Positions 19,182-28,116 of a DNA stretch of 64,000 nucleotides are shown here, in pieces. The stretch comes from Longimonas halophila (GTDB lineage Bacteria; Bacteroidota; Rhodothermia; Rhodothermales; Salinibacteraceae): positions 101,703 to 165,702 of the forward strand of contig NZ_PDEP01000010.1 in NCBI RefSeq assembly GCF_002554705.1, in the 5' to 3' direction. The notes beneath the pieces were generated by a model. The model was not told where the DNA came from and ran no database searches. It worked only from the letters and a program-made list of their open reading frames with translations. The position numbers were made by a program, and so were the translations under genes. Numbering within the stretch: the stretch's first letter is position 1; each line of letters opens with the position of its first letter.

Positions 19182-19760
19182 ATGACTTCGTTGGACTGGC
19201 ACCGCGTGGCGTATGTTGAATTTGCGTTTGCCACCGTCACGCTCATTATCTTTCCCCTGGCATTGTTGGTGGCCTCGGTGCGCGTACCGGCGGTGCGCAT
19301 GCGCATGCTGGCCTACTGGCGGGCTGCCGCGCTGTTGGGCATCACCGTATATCTGTGGATTGCCGAAATGACCATGGGGTTTATGACGAGTGTAGCGGCA
19401 CGCGTCATTGTGCCGTTGGTGCTGTGGCGGGGCGATATTGGCGCCACCTGGAAGCATCCGCTCCCGGAGCCTACGTCATGGCAGGCGCGCGTGTACCGTG
19501 TGTGGTGGTACTTTGTGGTGGTGTATTCCGTCGCGGGTGCTGTGTCTATGATTCCGATGGTTGGCTGTGCTATTACTGGGGACGCCCCAGCGTCGTGCCA
19601 GGCCTGGTACGGCCCGCCACAAGCCTACGCGTCGCTCTTTCACGAAGGGGCCGACTGGTGGATGCTGGGGCGCTGGGCCTGGGTGGCGCTTAGCGCATAC
19701 AGCCTGTATCTCATGGCTACGATGTATCGGCTGCGCCAGCGGACATCGGAGCGTGCGTGA
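19182..19760 (+). CDS. Membrane protein resembling DUF3177
   Basis: A 192-residue protein with about five membrane helices. The pattern LIIFPLALLVASVRVPAVRM, then AYWRAAALLGITVYLWIAEM and a C-terminal region WWMLGRWAWVALSAYSLYLM resembles the DUF3177 family known mainly from cyanobacteria; that assignment is from memory of the pattern and is tentative. It lies 212 bp upstream of ccmF on the same strand and could share its transcript. Function unknown. Confidence 0.6.
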   Translation: MTSLDWHRVAYVEFAFATVTLIIFPLALLVASVRVPAVRMRMLAYWRAAALLGITVYLWIAEMTMGFMTSVAARVIVPLVLWRGDIGATWKHPLPEPTSWQARVYRVWWYFVVVYSVAGAVSMIPMVGCAITGDAPASCQAWYGPPQAYASLFHEGADWWMLGRWAWVALSAYSLYLMATMYRLRQRTSERA

Positions 19761-19972
19761 AGCCATAGATAAACGGGCAGGGCCTCTCAATTCGAGGGGC
19801 GCCTACGCATCTGTCGTGCACCGTACCGGTCTGCTTGCAGTGACCTGCGCGCAAATTAACATGAATCAGGACCGGGAGCTTCGGTCCAGTGTGGTGTAGC
19901 AGGAACCGAAAGGCGTGCTGCACCTTGGATCACCCAAGCCGAGCCTCCCCCTTTCTCGATGGTCGTCTACTC

Positions 19973-22438
19973 ATGCTTGGTACCGTTGGAGAGCTGTTTA
20001 TCATCAGCGCCTTTGTAGTGTGTGCATTGTCCGGAATCATGTTTTTCTGGGCGGCTCAATCTACTTCTGCAGGCGAACGTCGTCTTTGGACACGCGCTGG
20101 ACGCTGGTCGTGGGGCGCTATGTCGGCAGGGGTGCTTGTAGCCTCTGGCATCCTCTGGTACCTGCTGCTGAATCACCAGTACCAGTACGCCTACGTGTAT
20201 CAGCAGACCTCGAACGACCTGCCACTTCGTTACCTGATCTCGGCGTTCTGGGCCGGTCAGGAAGGCTCGTTCCTGCTCTGGGCGCTCATGATGTGTGGCA
20301 CCGGCGGACTGCTGATTAGCTACGTGAAGCGCCGGTACGAAGCGCCTGTAATGGCTGTCGTAGCCCTCTGTCAGGCCGCGCTTCTCTCTATGCTCGTGGG
20401 CCTGCAGCTGGGCGACTTGCCTATCGGCGCTTCGCCGTTCATGACGCTGGGCGAGAAGTTTCCGACCGCGCCCATCTTTCAGGACAATCCCGGCTTCATC
20501 CCGGCCGACGGGCAGGGACTCAACGATCTGCTGCAAAATCCCTGGATGACCATCCACCCGCCGGTGCTGTTCTCGGGCTTTTCCACAATGGTGGTACCGT
20601 TTGCCTTTGCCATTGCGGCGCTGTGGAAACGCAAGTACACGCAGTGGGTGCGCCCGGCGATGCCGTGGACGATCTTTGCCATTCTCATGCTGGGCATTGG
20701 CATTGCCATGGGCGGCTACTGGGCATACGTCACGCTCTCGTTTGGCGGATACTGGGCCTGGGATCCGGTCGAAAACTCGTCGCTGGTGCCGTGGCTCATC
20801 GGCGTGGCGGCGCTGCATACCATGCTCGTGCAGAAGAAGAGCGGATCGAGCCACAAGGCCGCGCTTATCCTTAGCATTCTGGCCTACGTCTTTGTGGTAT
20901 ACTCTACGTTTCTAACACGTAGTGGCATCTTAGGTGACGTGTCGGTGCACTCGTTTGTGGATCTGGGGCTCTACAACCAGCTTCTCATTTGGATCGTGGG
21001 CATGACGGTGCTGGGCCTGGGACTCTTTGCCTGGCGATACAACGAACTGCCCGAGCCGGAGAACGCCCCGCGTATCGTGTCGCGCGAGTTCATGATCTTC
21101 TCGGGCGCCATGGTGCTCGCTGCCATCAGTGCCGTCGTCATTCTGGGAACCAGCACGCCCATCATTGGGCGCATCTTCCAGTCGCAGCCCTCCACCGTAC
21201 CCCTTGAGTTCTACAATCGGTGGACGCTCCCGCTGGCGCTTGGACTGGTGTTCTTGGCCGGCGTCGGGCAGCTTATGTGGTGGAATAAGATGGGCGTGCA
21301 GCATCTGAACCGCGTCATCCTGAAACCTCTGAGCGCCGCTGCGGTGGCGACGATTGCGGTGCTCATGCTTACGCCGTTTGCACAGCAGACGGTCATTCTG
21401 CCCACCGACACCCCGGTGCAAGAGTTTGCCAGTGCGGGCTTCACCGAGGGGCTCGGGGTATTTTGGGATACCTATGGCTATGCCCTCTTGCTGCTGATGC
21501 TGGTCTTCGGATCGTTCTTCTCGCTCTTTGGCAACGGCATGGTGCTGTGGCGCATTGGCCGCGGCAATCCGCGGATGGCAGGTGGCGCCGTTACGCACAT
21601 CGGATTTGCCATCATGATGCTGGGCATTGTCGCCTCCAGCTCGTTCGACCGCGCCCTGCCTATGCTCGGCGAAATCCGGACGACCGCTGACATCGAAGAT
21701 GCCTCCCGCGAAAACTTTGTGCTGGCGCGCGGGGAGACGCGTGACGTGAATGGATACGAGATTACCTACCGCGACCGCACCACCAACGACTACGGACGCG
21801 ACGAGTACATCCTCGACGTCACCGACCGCCAAAACCGCAGCTATACGGTGCGCCCCGAAGCCTACGAGTCCGACGACGGACAGTGGTTCATGCATCCTGG
21901 GGTGAAGAAGTTCTTCGAGCAAGATCTGTTCGTGTCCGTCACGCCGCGTGCCGCAACGGGCATCGAAGAGGAAGCCTCGGGCGGCGAGTTTCAGCTGGCA
22001 CGGGGCGACTCAACGGTCATTGGCAACGATGCGTATGCCATTGCCTTCAAGGGATTCGACATGGAGCTGCCCAACGCCGATGTGGCCGATGATGTGCAGC
22101 TCTCGGTGGGAGCCATTATTGAGATGACGGATCTGGAGACGAATGAGACGCGCCGCCTCACGCCGGTGTACATGATTACCAACCAGCGCACTGAGCGCTA
22201 CATCGAGGCGCAGATCGAAGACTGGGGGATCCGGCTGGCCTTTACCAAGATGGATGTGGACTCGGGCCGCGCCAACTTTGCCATTGACGGCGTCGACGTG
22301 ATGCCCGACGACTGGGTCGTGGTGCAGGCGCAGGTGAAGCCGCTCATCAGTCTGGTGTGGATCGGCTTCATCATGCTGTCGATGGGCTTCGTGGTGGCGC
22401 TGGTGCGGCGCGTGCAAGACATCCGCCACCGTGCATAG
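19973..22438 (+). CDS. ccmF: CcmF-type cytochrome c haem lyase
   Basis: An 821-residue polytopic membrane protein from ATG 19973. The haem-handling signature YWAWDPVENSSLVPWL (WxWD) is near residue 260, preceded by NPWMTIHPPVLFSGF and followed by the TFLTRSGILGDVSVHSF segment, all diagnostic of CcmF. A second half with further helices and a periplasmic domain (about 570-780) ends with a last helix. It ligates haem to CxxCH apocytochromes, here ActE, the CoxB cytochrome domain and ActA outside the window. It is longer than the usual 650 residues, as in Bacteroidota. Its partners ccmCDE lie at 37-39 kb rather than beside it. Confidence 0.93.
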   Translation: MLGTVGELFIISAFVVCALSGIMFFWAAQSTSAGERRLWTRAGRWSWGAMSAGVLVASGILWYLLLNHQYQYAYVYQQTSNDLPLRYLISAFWAGQEGSFLLWALMMCGTGGLLISYVKRRYEAPVMAVVALCQAALLSMLVGLQLGDLPIGASPFMTLGEKFPTAPIFQDNPGFIPADGQGLNDLLQNPWMTIHPPVLFSGFSTMVVPFAFAIAALWKRKYTQWVRPAMPWTIFAILMLGIGIAMGGYWAYVTLSFGGYWAWDPVENSSLVPWLIGVAALHTMLVQKKSGSSHKAALILSILAYVFVVYSTFLTRSGILGDVSVHSFVDLGLYNQLLIWIVGMTVLGLGLFAWRYNELPEPENAPRIVSREFMIFSGAMVLAAISAVVILGTSTPIIGRIFQSQPSTVPLEFYNRWTLPLALGLVFLAGVGQLMWWNKMGVQHLNRVILKPLSAAAVATIAVLMLTPFAQQTVILPTDTPVQEFASAGFTEGLGVFWDTYGYALLLLMLVFGSFFSLFGNGMVLWRIGRGNPRMAGGAVTHIGFAIMMLGIVASSSFDRALPMLGEIRTTADIEDASRENFVLARGETRDVNGYEITYRDRTTNDYGRDEYILDVTDRQNRSYTVRPEAYESDDGQWFMHPGVKKFFEQDLFVSVTPRAATGIEEEASGGEFQLARGDSTVIGNDAYAIAFKGFDMELPNADVADDVQLSVGAIIEMTDLETNETRRLTPVYMITNQRTERYIEAQIEDWGIRLAFTKMDVDSGRANFAIDGVDVMPDDWVVVQAQVKPLISLVWIGFIMLSMGFVVALVRRVQDIRHRA

Positions 22439-22448
22439 CTCGCGCCGG

Positions 22449-23591
22449 TTACGAGTCCGCCAAGGGCTCCTGCGCAAAGCCCCGCCGGATCACGTCTTCG
22501 GCGGGCTTGCCTTGCGGGGTAAAGCTCTGCGGACGGTCGGCGTTGCGGGCCGGGTGCCACTTCCATAGCACGATACCTGCAAACCAGGGCACCTCGCTAA
22601 ACCGCGTAAACAGCGCCTCGTAGAGCCGGGCCTGCAGTTCGGGCGCATGGCTGCTGGGATCGTCGGCATGGCGGTCGGGCCAGACCCACGGCTTGGCGGC
22701 GGCGGTGCGTACGCTTCGGTATCCGGCCTCGGTGAACAGCACCGGACGCTCGGCGCGCGCGGCCACTTCTTGGAGCGCGTCGACATGCGCATCCCACCCG
22801 CGAATCAGGGCTTCGGTAGAGGGCTCGTTGGCATCAGAGAGCGGAAAGTACGCCTGTACGCCGATGTAGTCGAGCGCATTCCAAAATGGAATGGTCTCGT
22901 ACTCGTCGTACCAGTTGGCGGCGTAGGTCAGATCGCCACGGTAGACGCTACGCACCTCTGTGATGAGCGCGCGCCAGAAGTCGGGGCGCTCGTGGGCGGC
23001 GCGGGCCAGTTCGGTGCCTACCACCAGCACATCGGCTGCTACGTCGCGGGCCAGGCGGGCGTAATGCATCAGGAAGCGCGTGTAGGCGGCCTCCCACTCG
23101 GTCCACTCGGCTTCGGTCTCAAACCCGATAGCGTTGCGTTCTTGGCCGTCGGTGTTGTAGCTGCCAAGCCAGAGATGCGGTTTGAGGATGAGGCCCATAC
23201 CGCGGTCGTCCGCCATCTGAGCCAGCGTGCGGATGCCCTGATCGCTTTCGCTGTACCATCCGGCATCGGTATTCAGGCGGATGCGGGGCGTATTGGCGGT
23301 GCGCTGGAAGCCAAACGGGATGAGCGTGAGGTGCGTGGTGCCAAGGGCCGCCAGGCGGTCCAGGTCGGCGTCGGTGGGCGGCTCTCGGGCATCGAGCGTG
23401 ACGGCCCAGAGGCGGGCGCTATCGGGCACGGCGACTGATGGTTCTGCGACGGATGACGGAGCGGGCGCGTCCTCAACCTTCGACGACCCCGATGGCGTAC
23501 AGGCGCTCCCCCCAATTCCAGTCAGCAGAAGCCCCCCAATCAGCGCGGCAACCCCACGTATCCTCCAGCATGAAACGGATAAAGCGAGCAA
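22449..23591 (-). CDS. GH113-like glycoside hydrolase lipoprotein
   Basis: A 380-residue protein with TTG at 23591 as the only good start. The N-terminus has Arg residues, a hydrophobic stretch and GGSAC, giving a likely lipidated Cys at 31. After a Ser/Pro linker comes a TIM barrel: THLTLIPFGF, a KPHLWLGSYN segment, VVGTELARAAH (candidate acid/base Glu), WYDEYETIPFWNALDYIGVQAYFPL and VLFTEAGYRS (candidate nucleophile Glu), WKWHP at the end. This matches the GH113 family and relatives, which cleave beta-mannan. It follows the small gene at 23601 with 9 bp spacing, in a three-gene minus-strand unit. Confidence 0.82.
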   Translation of the reverse strand: MLALSVSCWRIRGVAALIGGLLLTGIGGSACTPSGSSKVEDAPAPSSVAEPSVAVPDSARLWAVTLDAREPPTDADLDRLAALGTTHLTLIPFGFQRTANTPRIRLNTDAGWYSESDQGIRTLAQMADDRGMGLILKPHLWLGSYNTDGQERNAIGFETEAEWTEWEAAYTRFLMHYARLARDVAADVLVVGTELARAAHERPDFWRALITEVRSVYRGDLTYAANWYDEYETIPFWNALDYIGVQAYFPLSDANEPSTEALIRGWDAHVDALQEVAARAERPVLFTEAGYRSVRTAAAKPWVWPDRHADDPSSHAPELQARLYEALFTRFSEVPWFAGIVLWKWHPARNADRPQSFTPQGKPAEDVIRRGFAQEPLADS

Positions 23592-23600
23592 ACCGGTGGG

Positions 23601-24026
23601 TTAAGCACGGGTAGAGAGAGCAGGCGCGGGGTCGTCGAAGGGCGAGCCGGTGTCGGCGGCGTGGCGTGCGCGGACGGCCTCGGCCCAGGCGGCCGTGAGC
23701 AGATCGTAGTCGTGGGCATCCATGTCGGCATCGCCGGTGTCGGCCGCCTGAAAGCCATAGGCGACGGGCGAGAGGCTGGCGCGGGGCCCGGAGCCCATGT
23801 TGAGCAGATGCGCACGGCCCAGCCCCAGGCGGTAGTCGCCGTGCATCTGGCCGAGTACGCAGTGCGACCCGTCGGAGAGCTCCAGCGTAACGGGATCGAC
23901 GCTGCGGTACCAGTGCGGATCGACGCCATCGAGATAGGCCGCACCGCGTTCAACACGTTTTCGGGCCGAGGCGGGCGATACGTCGGGGATGCCAGCGCTG
24001 GTAAGGGAGTGAATCCAGGACCACAT
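23601..24026 (-). CDS. Small conserved protein, unknown function
   Basis: 141 residues from ATG 24026; an upstream open frame to 24143 lacks a convincing start. It carries a segment of the form RGAAYLDGVDPHWYRSVDP, then TLELSDGSHCVLGQMHGDYRLGL. This V-LD-x-W-x-IDxxTL-CVLGQ-x-YxxGL pattern occurs in small proteins of actinobacteria and phages, mostly unannotated; the match is from memory. The second half is Asp- and Ala-rich. It sits upstream of the glycoside hydrolase and may be translationally coupled to it. Confidence 0.6.
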   Translation of the reverse strand: MWSWIHSLTSAGIPDVSPASARKRVERGAAYLDGVDPHWYRSVDPVTLELSDGSHCVLGQMHGDYRLGLGRAHLLNMGSGPRASLSPVAYGFQAADTGDADMDAHDYDLLTAAWAEAVRARHAADTGSPFDDPAPALSTRA

Positions 24027-24155
24027 AAGCACAGCAGAAAAAGTAAGCAGGATTCGGGGGATGGGCGTTTGGTTTGCACATCCTTCATGGTGCGTAACGG
24101 CGTACGCAGCATGCAGTTGCACCGGGGCGCGTTGTGCGTTCAACGATGTGGGGAA

Positions 24156-24446
24156 TCATGACGCAGACGCGTCGTGATCGTCAAGCGTAGCCCGGGCCTC
24201 CTGAACCATCTGCACGAGGCGCGTGTGGGCGTCATCGGCGCTCTCAAGGGGCGGGTCAAAGGGGATGCGCACGGTCGTATCGGACGATGCGAGGTGGAGC
24301 GTCATCGTATCGGCATCGATGCCGGTCATGCGTACGGGGCCGTTGGGCACGGCATCTGAGAACGCACGCACGTACAGCCGCAGCGCGTCGGCGTGGTCCT
24401 CGTTCATGTGGTTGATGATGCGGGGTGCGGCGGTGGAAAACGACAT
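24156..24446 (-). CDS. DUF2470-like small protein
   Basis: 96 residues from ATG 24446. The N-terminal half, RIINHMNEDHADALRLYVRAF, is the DUF2470 signature, found as the C-terminal domain of HugZ-like haem oxygenases and pyridoxamine-phosphate-oxidase-like proteins. It continues with MTGIDADTMTLHL and ends in an acidic tail. Here the domain stands alone. In HugZ-type proteins the equivalent region contributes a haem-ligating His; whether this free-standing form binds haem is unknown. Confidence 0.8.
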   Translation of the reverse strand: MSFSTAAPRIINHMNEDHADALRLYVRAFSDAVPNGPVRMTGIDADTMTLHLASSDTTVRIPFDPPLESADDAHTRLVQMVQEARATLDDHDASAS

Positions 24447-24583
24447 ATATCGGCAGGCGTATGGGGAGCGGGCACGATGAGAAATTGCCAAACCGCGCAG
24501 ATGCATGAAGCAAATTGGGGCGGCTGGCGTCGTACGTAAGTGCATGCAATGTATGCGTTCTGATTCATCAATCTATTCCTGAC

Positions 24584-25387
24584 ATGGAGACGACGGCGAC
24601 CGATTTTGCAACCGATGTGATCGAAGCCAGCCGCACCACGCCGGTACTGGTCGACTTCTGGGCGCCCTGGTGCGGTCCGTGCCGCCAGCTCGGGCCCACG
24701 CTCGAACAGCTGGATGCGGAGCGCGACGACTGGACGCTTGTGAAGCTCAACGTCGACGAGCACAACAATGTGGCGCGCCAGTATGGCGTACGCGGCATTC
24801 CGGCGGTCAAGCTCTTTGTGGATGGCACCGTGGCGGCCGAGTTTACCGGTGCGCTGCCGCGCCATGCGGTTGATCAGTGGCTCGACGAGCACCTGCCGAC
24901 GCCGGAGAAGAAAGCCATTGGCCAGGCCCGAACCGCGCTCGACGAGGGCCGCCGCGACGATGCCATCGCGTTGCTGGAGCCGATTGTCGCAGAAGACGCA
25001 TCGGAGCCGGAGGCGAACCTGCTGATGAGCACGGCGATCGTGTTTGAGGATCCGGAGCGCGCCGCGTCGCTGGTCGAGTCGCTCGACATTGCCGCGCCCG
25101 ATCTGCGTCAGCAGCGTGAGGCGGTGCAGACGCTCAGCCGCCTGCTCACCGACACGCCCGATCTGCCCGATACCGAGGCGGCAGCGACCTACCAGGAGGC
25201 GCTGGCGGCGCTGCGCGACACCTGCTTCGACGACGCCCTCAGCCAGTTCATCGACGTTGTACGCACCGACCGCGACCTCGACGACGATGGCGCTCGTAAG
25301 GCGTGCGTGGCGCTCTTCACCTTGCTCGGGCCAGAGCATCCCGCCACAAAAGCCCACCGCCGCGCGTTCGACACGTCGCTGTATTAG
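24584..25387 (+). CDS. Thioredoxin-domain/TPR co-chaperone (CnoX/YbbN-like)
   Basis: 267 residues from ATG 24584. Residues 8-110 are a thioredoxin fold with the active site WCGPC (Cys30, Cys33) and the cis-Pro loop GIPAVKLF. Residues 115-267 are a helical TPR-like region (AIGQARTALDEGRRDDAIALLEPIVAED and a terminal repeat with LFTLLGPEHPATKAHRR). This two-domain layout matches CnoX/YbbN, a chaperedoxin that protects proteins from oxidation and hands them to GroEL. E. coli CnoX has lost one active-site Cys; here both are present. It is divergent from the DUF2470 unit. Confidence 0.88.
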   Translation: METTATDFATDVIEASRTTPVLVDFWAPWCGPCRQLGPTLEQLDAERDDWTLVKLNVDEHNNVARQYGVRGIPAVKLFVDGTVAAEFTGALPRHAVDQWLDEHLPTPEKKAIGQARTALDEGRRDDAIALLEPIVAEDASEPEANLLMSTAIVFEDPERAASLVESLDIAAPDLRQQREAVQTLSRLLTDTPDLPDTEAAATYQEALAALRDTCFDDALSQFIDVVRTDRDLDDDGARKACVALFTLLGPEHPATKAHRRAFDTSLY

Positions 25388-25421
25388 CTGCACGAGAACG
25401 TATCCTGCATCGTTGCCTGAG

Positions 25422-25441
25422 CCGAACGGTCTTCCGTTCGG
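25422..25441 (+). terminator. Hairpin after the CnoX-like gene
   Basis: Perfect 8-bp stem (ccgaacgg / ccgttcgg) with a TCTT tetraloop, 34 bp after the stop codon. No clear T-run; likely a terminator or 3' stabiliser. Confidence 0.5.
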
Positions 25442-25508
25442 TCCTGCCACTACCGCTGGAGACGTACGCGCCCGCGAAGCTCCCAGTCTCCGGGTACCGG
25501 TAGGTTAT

Positions 25509-25560
25509 CTCGTCGCGAGGCTCCGCCTCGTGACGCGGCTGTTCAGGGGCTCTGCCCCGT
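25509..25560 (-). repeat. Dispersed repeat family R1, copy 1
   Basis: The complement reads acggggcagagcc, a variable middle, then gcgtcacgaggc, g, gagcctcgcgacgag. A second copy in the opposite orientation is at 42220-42270 with nearly the same ends. Both lie in intergenic space. It contains nested dyads (gaggctccgcctc, ggggctctgcccc) and could form a structured transcript. Confidence 0.65.
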
Positions 25561-25632
25561 CTGCATGCTGTAGTTACAGTTGCTGCCTCCAAAGACCGCC
25601 CCCGTACTCTGCTCACATAAGACCTCGCGCCC

Positions 25633-26064
25633 ATGCCGCGTACCCGCATCGCCATTCCCGACGACGCCGCTGTCATGCACACCGCCACCCTTCCCGTGCG
25701 CTGGGGCGATATGGATGCGTTTCGGCACGTCAACAACACGAAGTTTTTTCGCTACTTTGAGCAAACGCGGGTCGAGTGGCTGCGCACGTTGCCCGGCGCT
25801 TCGATGGAGGGCGAGGTCGGACCCGTGGTGGCTCACACGGCTTGCGCATTCAAGCAGCCGCTTCGGCATCCGGCAACGGTTCGCGTGGAACTGCTGAGCG
25901 GCGTCCCGGGGCGCTCCAGCATCGAGACGTATTACCGCATCACCACGGAAGCGGCGCCTGATACCGTCGTGGCGCGGGGCTCGGCCTCCATCGTTTGGAT
26001 TGACTTTGCCACGGGCCGTCCTGTGGCTTTGCCCGATGCCATGCGCGAGGCGCTGCCCGCATAG
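25633..26064 (+). CDS. Acyl-CoA thioesterase (4HBT hot-dog family)
   Basis: A 143-residue hot-dog-fold protein. The YbgC/4HBT active-site signature is present: RWGDMDAFRHVNNTKFFRYFEQTRVEW, with Asp28, His32 and Asn34, followed by a beta-sheet with VELLSGVPGRSSIETYYRI. It should hydrolyse short or medium acyl-CoA thioesters; the chain-length preference cannot be read from the sequence. An intrinsic terminator follows at 26106. Confidence 0.9.
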   Translation: MPRTRIAIPDDAAVMHTATLPVRWGDMDAFRHVNNTKFFRYFEQTRVEWLRTLPGASMEGEVGPVVAHTACAFKQPLRHPATVRVELLSGVPGRSSIETYYRITTEAAPDTVVARGSASIVWIDFATGRPVALPDAMREALPA

Positions 26065-26105
26065 TCCACTCTGTACGTTCCATCGGGTACACCGCAGTGC
26101 AACAA

Positions 26106-26132
26106 AGCCTGCCCACGGGGTGGGCTTTTTTT
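26106..26132 (+). terminator. Intrinsic terminator after the thioesterase
   Basis: Stem gccca/tgggc around cgggg, followed by seven T residues; 42 bp after the thioesterase stop. Confidence 0.85.
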
Positions 26133-26203
26133 GTTGGGGGAGGCGCAGCATAGGCGGCGTTGGTGAATAGGGACTTGCATACGTCGCTGCTGCTTCCTAT
26201 CAT

Positions 26204-26227
26204 ACCACCGTAACCAATGACGGTGGT
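26204..26227. promoter_or_regulatory. Candidate operator (dyad) upstream of lexA
   Basis: Perfect 8-bp arms ACCACCGT / ACGGTGGT separated by 8 bp, ending 72 bp before the lexA start. Position and symmetry fit a repressor site, possibly LexA autoregulation; a transcript hairpin is the alternative. Confidence 0.45.
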
Positions 26228-26299
26228 TTGCAGCGCGCCCCACCAGGCGCATGTCACCCCGCACAGGTTCGTCGTTCCCCCGACTTCCATCCGCAACGT

Positions 26300-26932
26300 A
26301 TGAGCGCGCTCACAAAGCGTCAGGAGCAGATCGTGACGTTTATTGCCGATCATATGGAAACGTACGATCGTCCGCCCACGGGCACCGAAATCGCTGATCA
26401 CTTTGGGTGGAGCTCGCACGCGACCGCCTACGAGCAATTACGGTGGATCGAAAAGAAAGGCTACCTGGTGCGCGAGCGCTCTGGGGCGCGCGGTCCGCTG
26501 CATCTGTCGCTCACCGACAAAGCGCGCCACCTGGTCGACGATGCCTGGATGGTGCTCGGGCGCATCCCCGCCGGGCCGCTGTCGGATGTGGCAGGCGAGC
26601 ACCTCGACACCGTCGCGGGGCTGGAAGACCTGGTGCCGGTTTCCCTGAAACCGGGCGACTACTTCCTGCGCGTGGACGGCGACTCGATGGTCGATGCCGG
26701 ACTGGCCGAGGGCGCGCTCGTGGTGGTGCGCTCCACGCAAGAAGCCACCAGCGGCGACATCTGCGCCGTGTGGGTGGATGGCGACGGCGGCACGCTCAAG
26801 ACCGTTCGGTTCGAGGATAACACCGTACACCTCGTTCCGCAAAACAGCGCCTACATGCCCACACAGTACCCCGCCGAGCGCGTGCGCATTCAGGGCGTGG
26901 TGGTGGCAGTCCTCGACATGCGCCGCGTGTAG
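26300..26932 (+). CDS. lexA: LexA repressor
   Basis: 210 residues from ATG 26300. Residues 1-65 are a winged helix-turn-helix (SALTKRQEQIVTFIADHMETY, then PPTGTEIADHFGWSS); the C-terminal peptidase domain has the autocleavage pair Ala91-Gly92 in GRIPAGPL, the nucleophile Ser129 in GDSMVDAGL and the general base Lys167 in GGTLKTVRF. All catalytic elements are intact. It represses DNA-damage genes until RecA-stimulated self-cleavage. It is 44 bp upstream of the imuB-like gene on the same strand, an arrangement of lexA with mutagenic repair genes seen in many bacteria. Confidence 0.95.
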   Translation: MSALTKRQEQIVTFIADHMETYDRPPTGTEIADHFGWSSHATAYEQLRWIEKKGYLVRERSGARGPLHLSLTDKARHLVDDAWMVLGRIPAGPLSDVAGEHLDTVAGLEDLVPVSLKPGDYFLRVDGDSMVDAGLAEGALVVVRSTQEATSGDICAVWVDGDGGTLKTVRFEDNTVHLVPQNSAYMPTQYPAERVRIQGVVVAVLDMRRV

Positions 26933-26976
26933 GGCATATGGCGCGCTCCTCTTTTCCTCATAACTGGTCTACTTGC

Positions 26977-28116
26977 ATGATTGGTTGCCTGTACATCCCC
27001 GACTACCCGGCGTGGGCGCTCCAGTATCTGGATGAGCAGCACGACACAGCGTCCGAGGCGGGTCTTGCGGTAGTCAGCGAAGACCGCGTGCTGGCGTCTA
27101 CCCCAGCCGCGCAGCAGGCAGGCGTTACATCTGGCATGATGCGCACAGAAGTCGAAGATACCGCTGTCTCCATACGCGAACGCAACCCGCGCGCTGAGGC
27201 CGCCGTTTGGGTCGACGTGATGCAGCGTCTGAATGCCTACACGCCGCGTATTGAGCCGGTGGATACAGGGCTCCTCTATTTCGATCTGGTGGATGCTGAG
27301 GCGTTGAGCGATTTCTTGGAAGCAACAGGCGTGCAAGCCGCGTGGGCTCCCGACCGTCCGGCAGCGCGTCTCGGTGCGCTATGTGCACAGCCCGGTATGC
27401 TGCATCGTCTTACACACGGCGACATCGCCGCACTGGTGCACGAGCTGCGCATCGAACAGCTGCTGCGCCTGGACTATCCGCTGCCGATGATTGAGCACCT
27501 GAAAGACGCCGGATACGACCGGCTGGGGCCGCTGCAAGACGTGTCACGGCGGCGGTTGCAGGCCGAGTTTGGAACGCAGGGGAAGCGGCTGCACCGGCTG
27601 CTGCATCCGTCGCGTGTGGACCGGGCTCCGGTGCCGCTCTACACCGCCCCCGACACGGTGCGTCGGGCGCTGCACTGGGACACGCCCGCCGTCTACTGGG
27701 AGCAGGTGCAGCCGGCGCTGGCGCGGTTGCTCAGCCAGACGGTGAGTGCACTGGGCGCCAAGACGTGCCAGCGCATCACCGTGCGGGTCGTCGATGCCTG
27801 CTCGGGCGCGGTGCTGTGCGCCAGCCGCCTGCTGCATGCGCCCATGCGCACCCGCAGCGCCCTGTCGCCGGTCGCCCACGAACTGTTACGCGCACTCATG
27901 CAGCCCGGACTGGAGGTCGCGACGCTGCGCGTAGCGCTGGGGGTGCTGGCCATCCCCGAAGTCTATCCCGACGTATTCTTCCGGCAGACCCTGCGTCCGC
28001 GCCGGGCCGCTTCGTCACGGATGGCCCGAGCCTCTATTGCAGACGACACCGTGCCTGACGTGCTCCCAGAGCATAGCGAAGTGGTTGGCGACGAGCGAGC
28101 CGAGGTGCGTGGGTAG
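26977..28116 (+). CDS. imuB: ImuB-like Y-family polymerase homologue, short
   Basis: 379 residues from ATG 26977. The start MIGCLYIPDYPAWALQ and RVLASTPAAQQAGVTSGM are typical of ImuB, the inactive Y-family homologue that works with DnaE2 in damage-induced mutagenesis. The acidic catalytic pattern of active polymerases is not apparent. The protein is shorter than the usual 450-530 residues. Its last dozen residues (VVGDERAEVRG) are encoded inside a 36-bp sequence that recurs at 29794, so the present C-terminus may have been created by insertion or rearrangement. No dnaE2 is adjacent. It is probably co-transcribed with lexA. Confidence 0.75.
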   Translation: MIGCLYIPDYPAWALQYLDEQHDTASEAGLAVVSEDRVLASTPAAQQAGVTSGMMRTEVEDTAVSIRERNPRAEAAVWVDVMQRLNAYTPRIEPVDTGLLYFDLVDAEALSDFLEATGVQAAWAPDRPAARLGALCAQPGMLHRLTHGDIAALVHELRIEQLLRLDYPLPMIEHLKDAGYDRLGPLQDVSRRRLQAEFGTQGKRLHRLLHPSRVDRAPVPLYTAPDTVRRALHWDTPAVYWEQVQPALARLLSQTVSALGAKTCQRITVRVVDACSGAVLCASRLLHAPMRTRSALSPVAHELLRALMQPGLEVATLRVALGVLAIPEVYPDVFFRQTLRPRRAASSRMARASIADDTVPDVLPEHSEVVGDERAEVRG

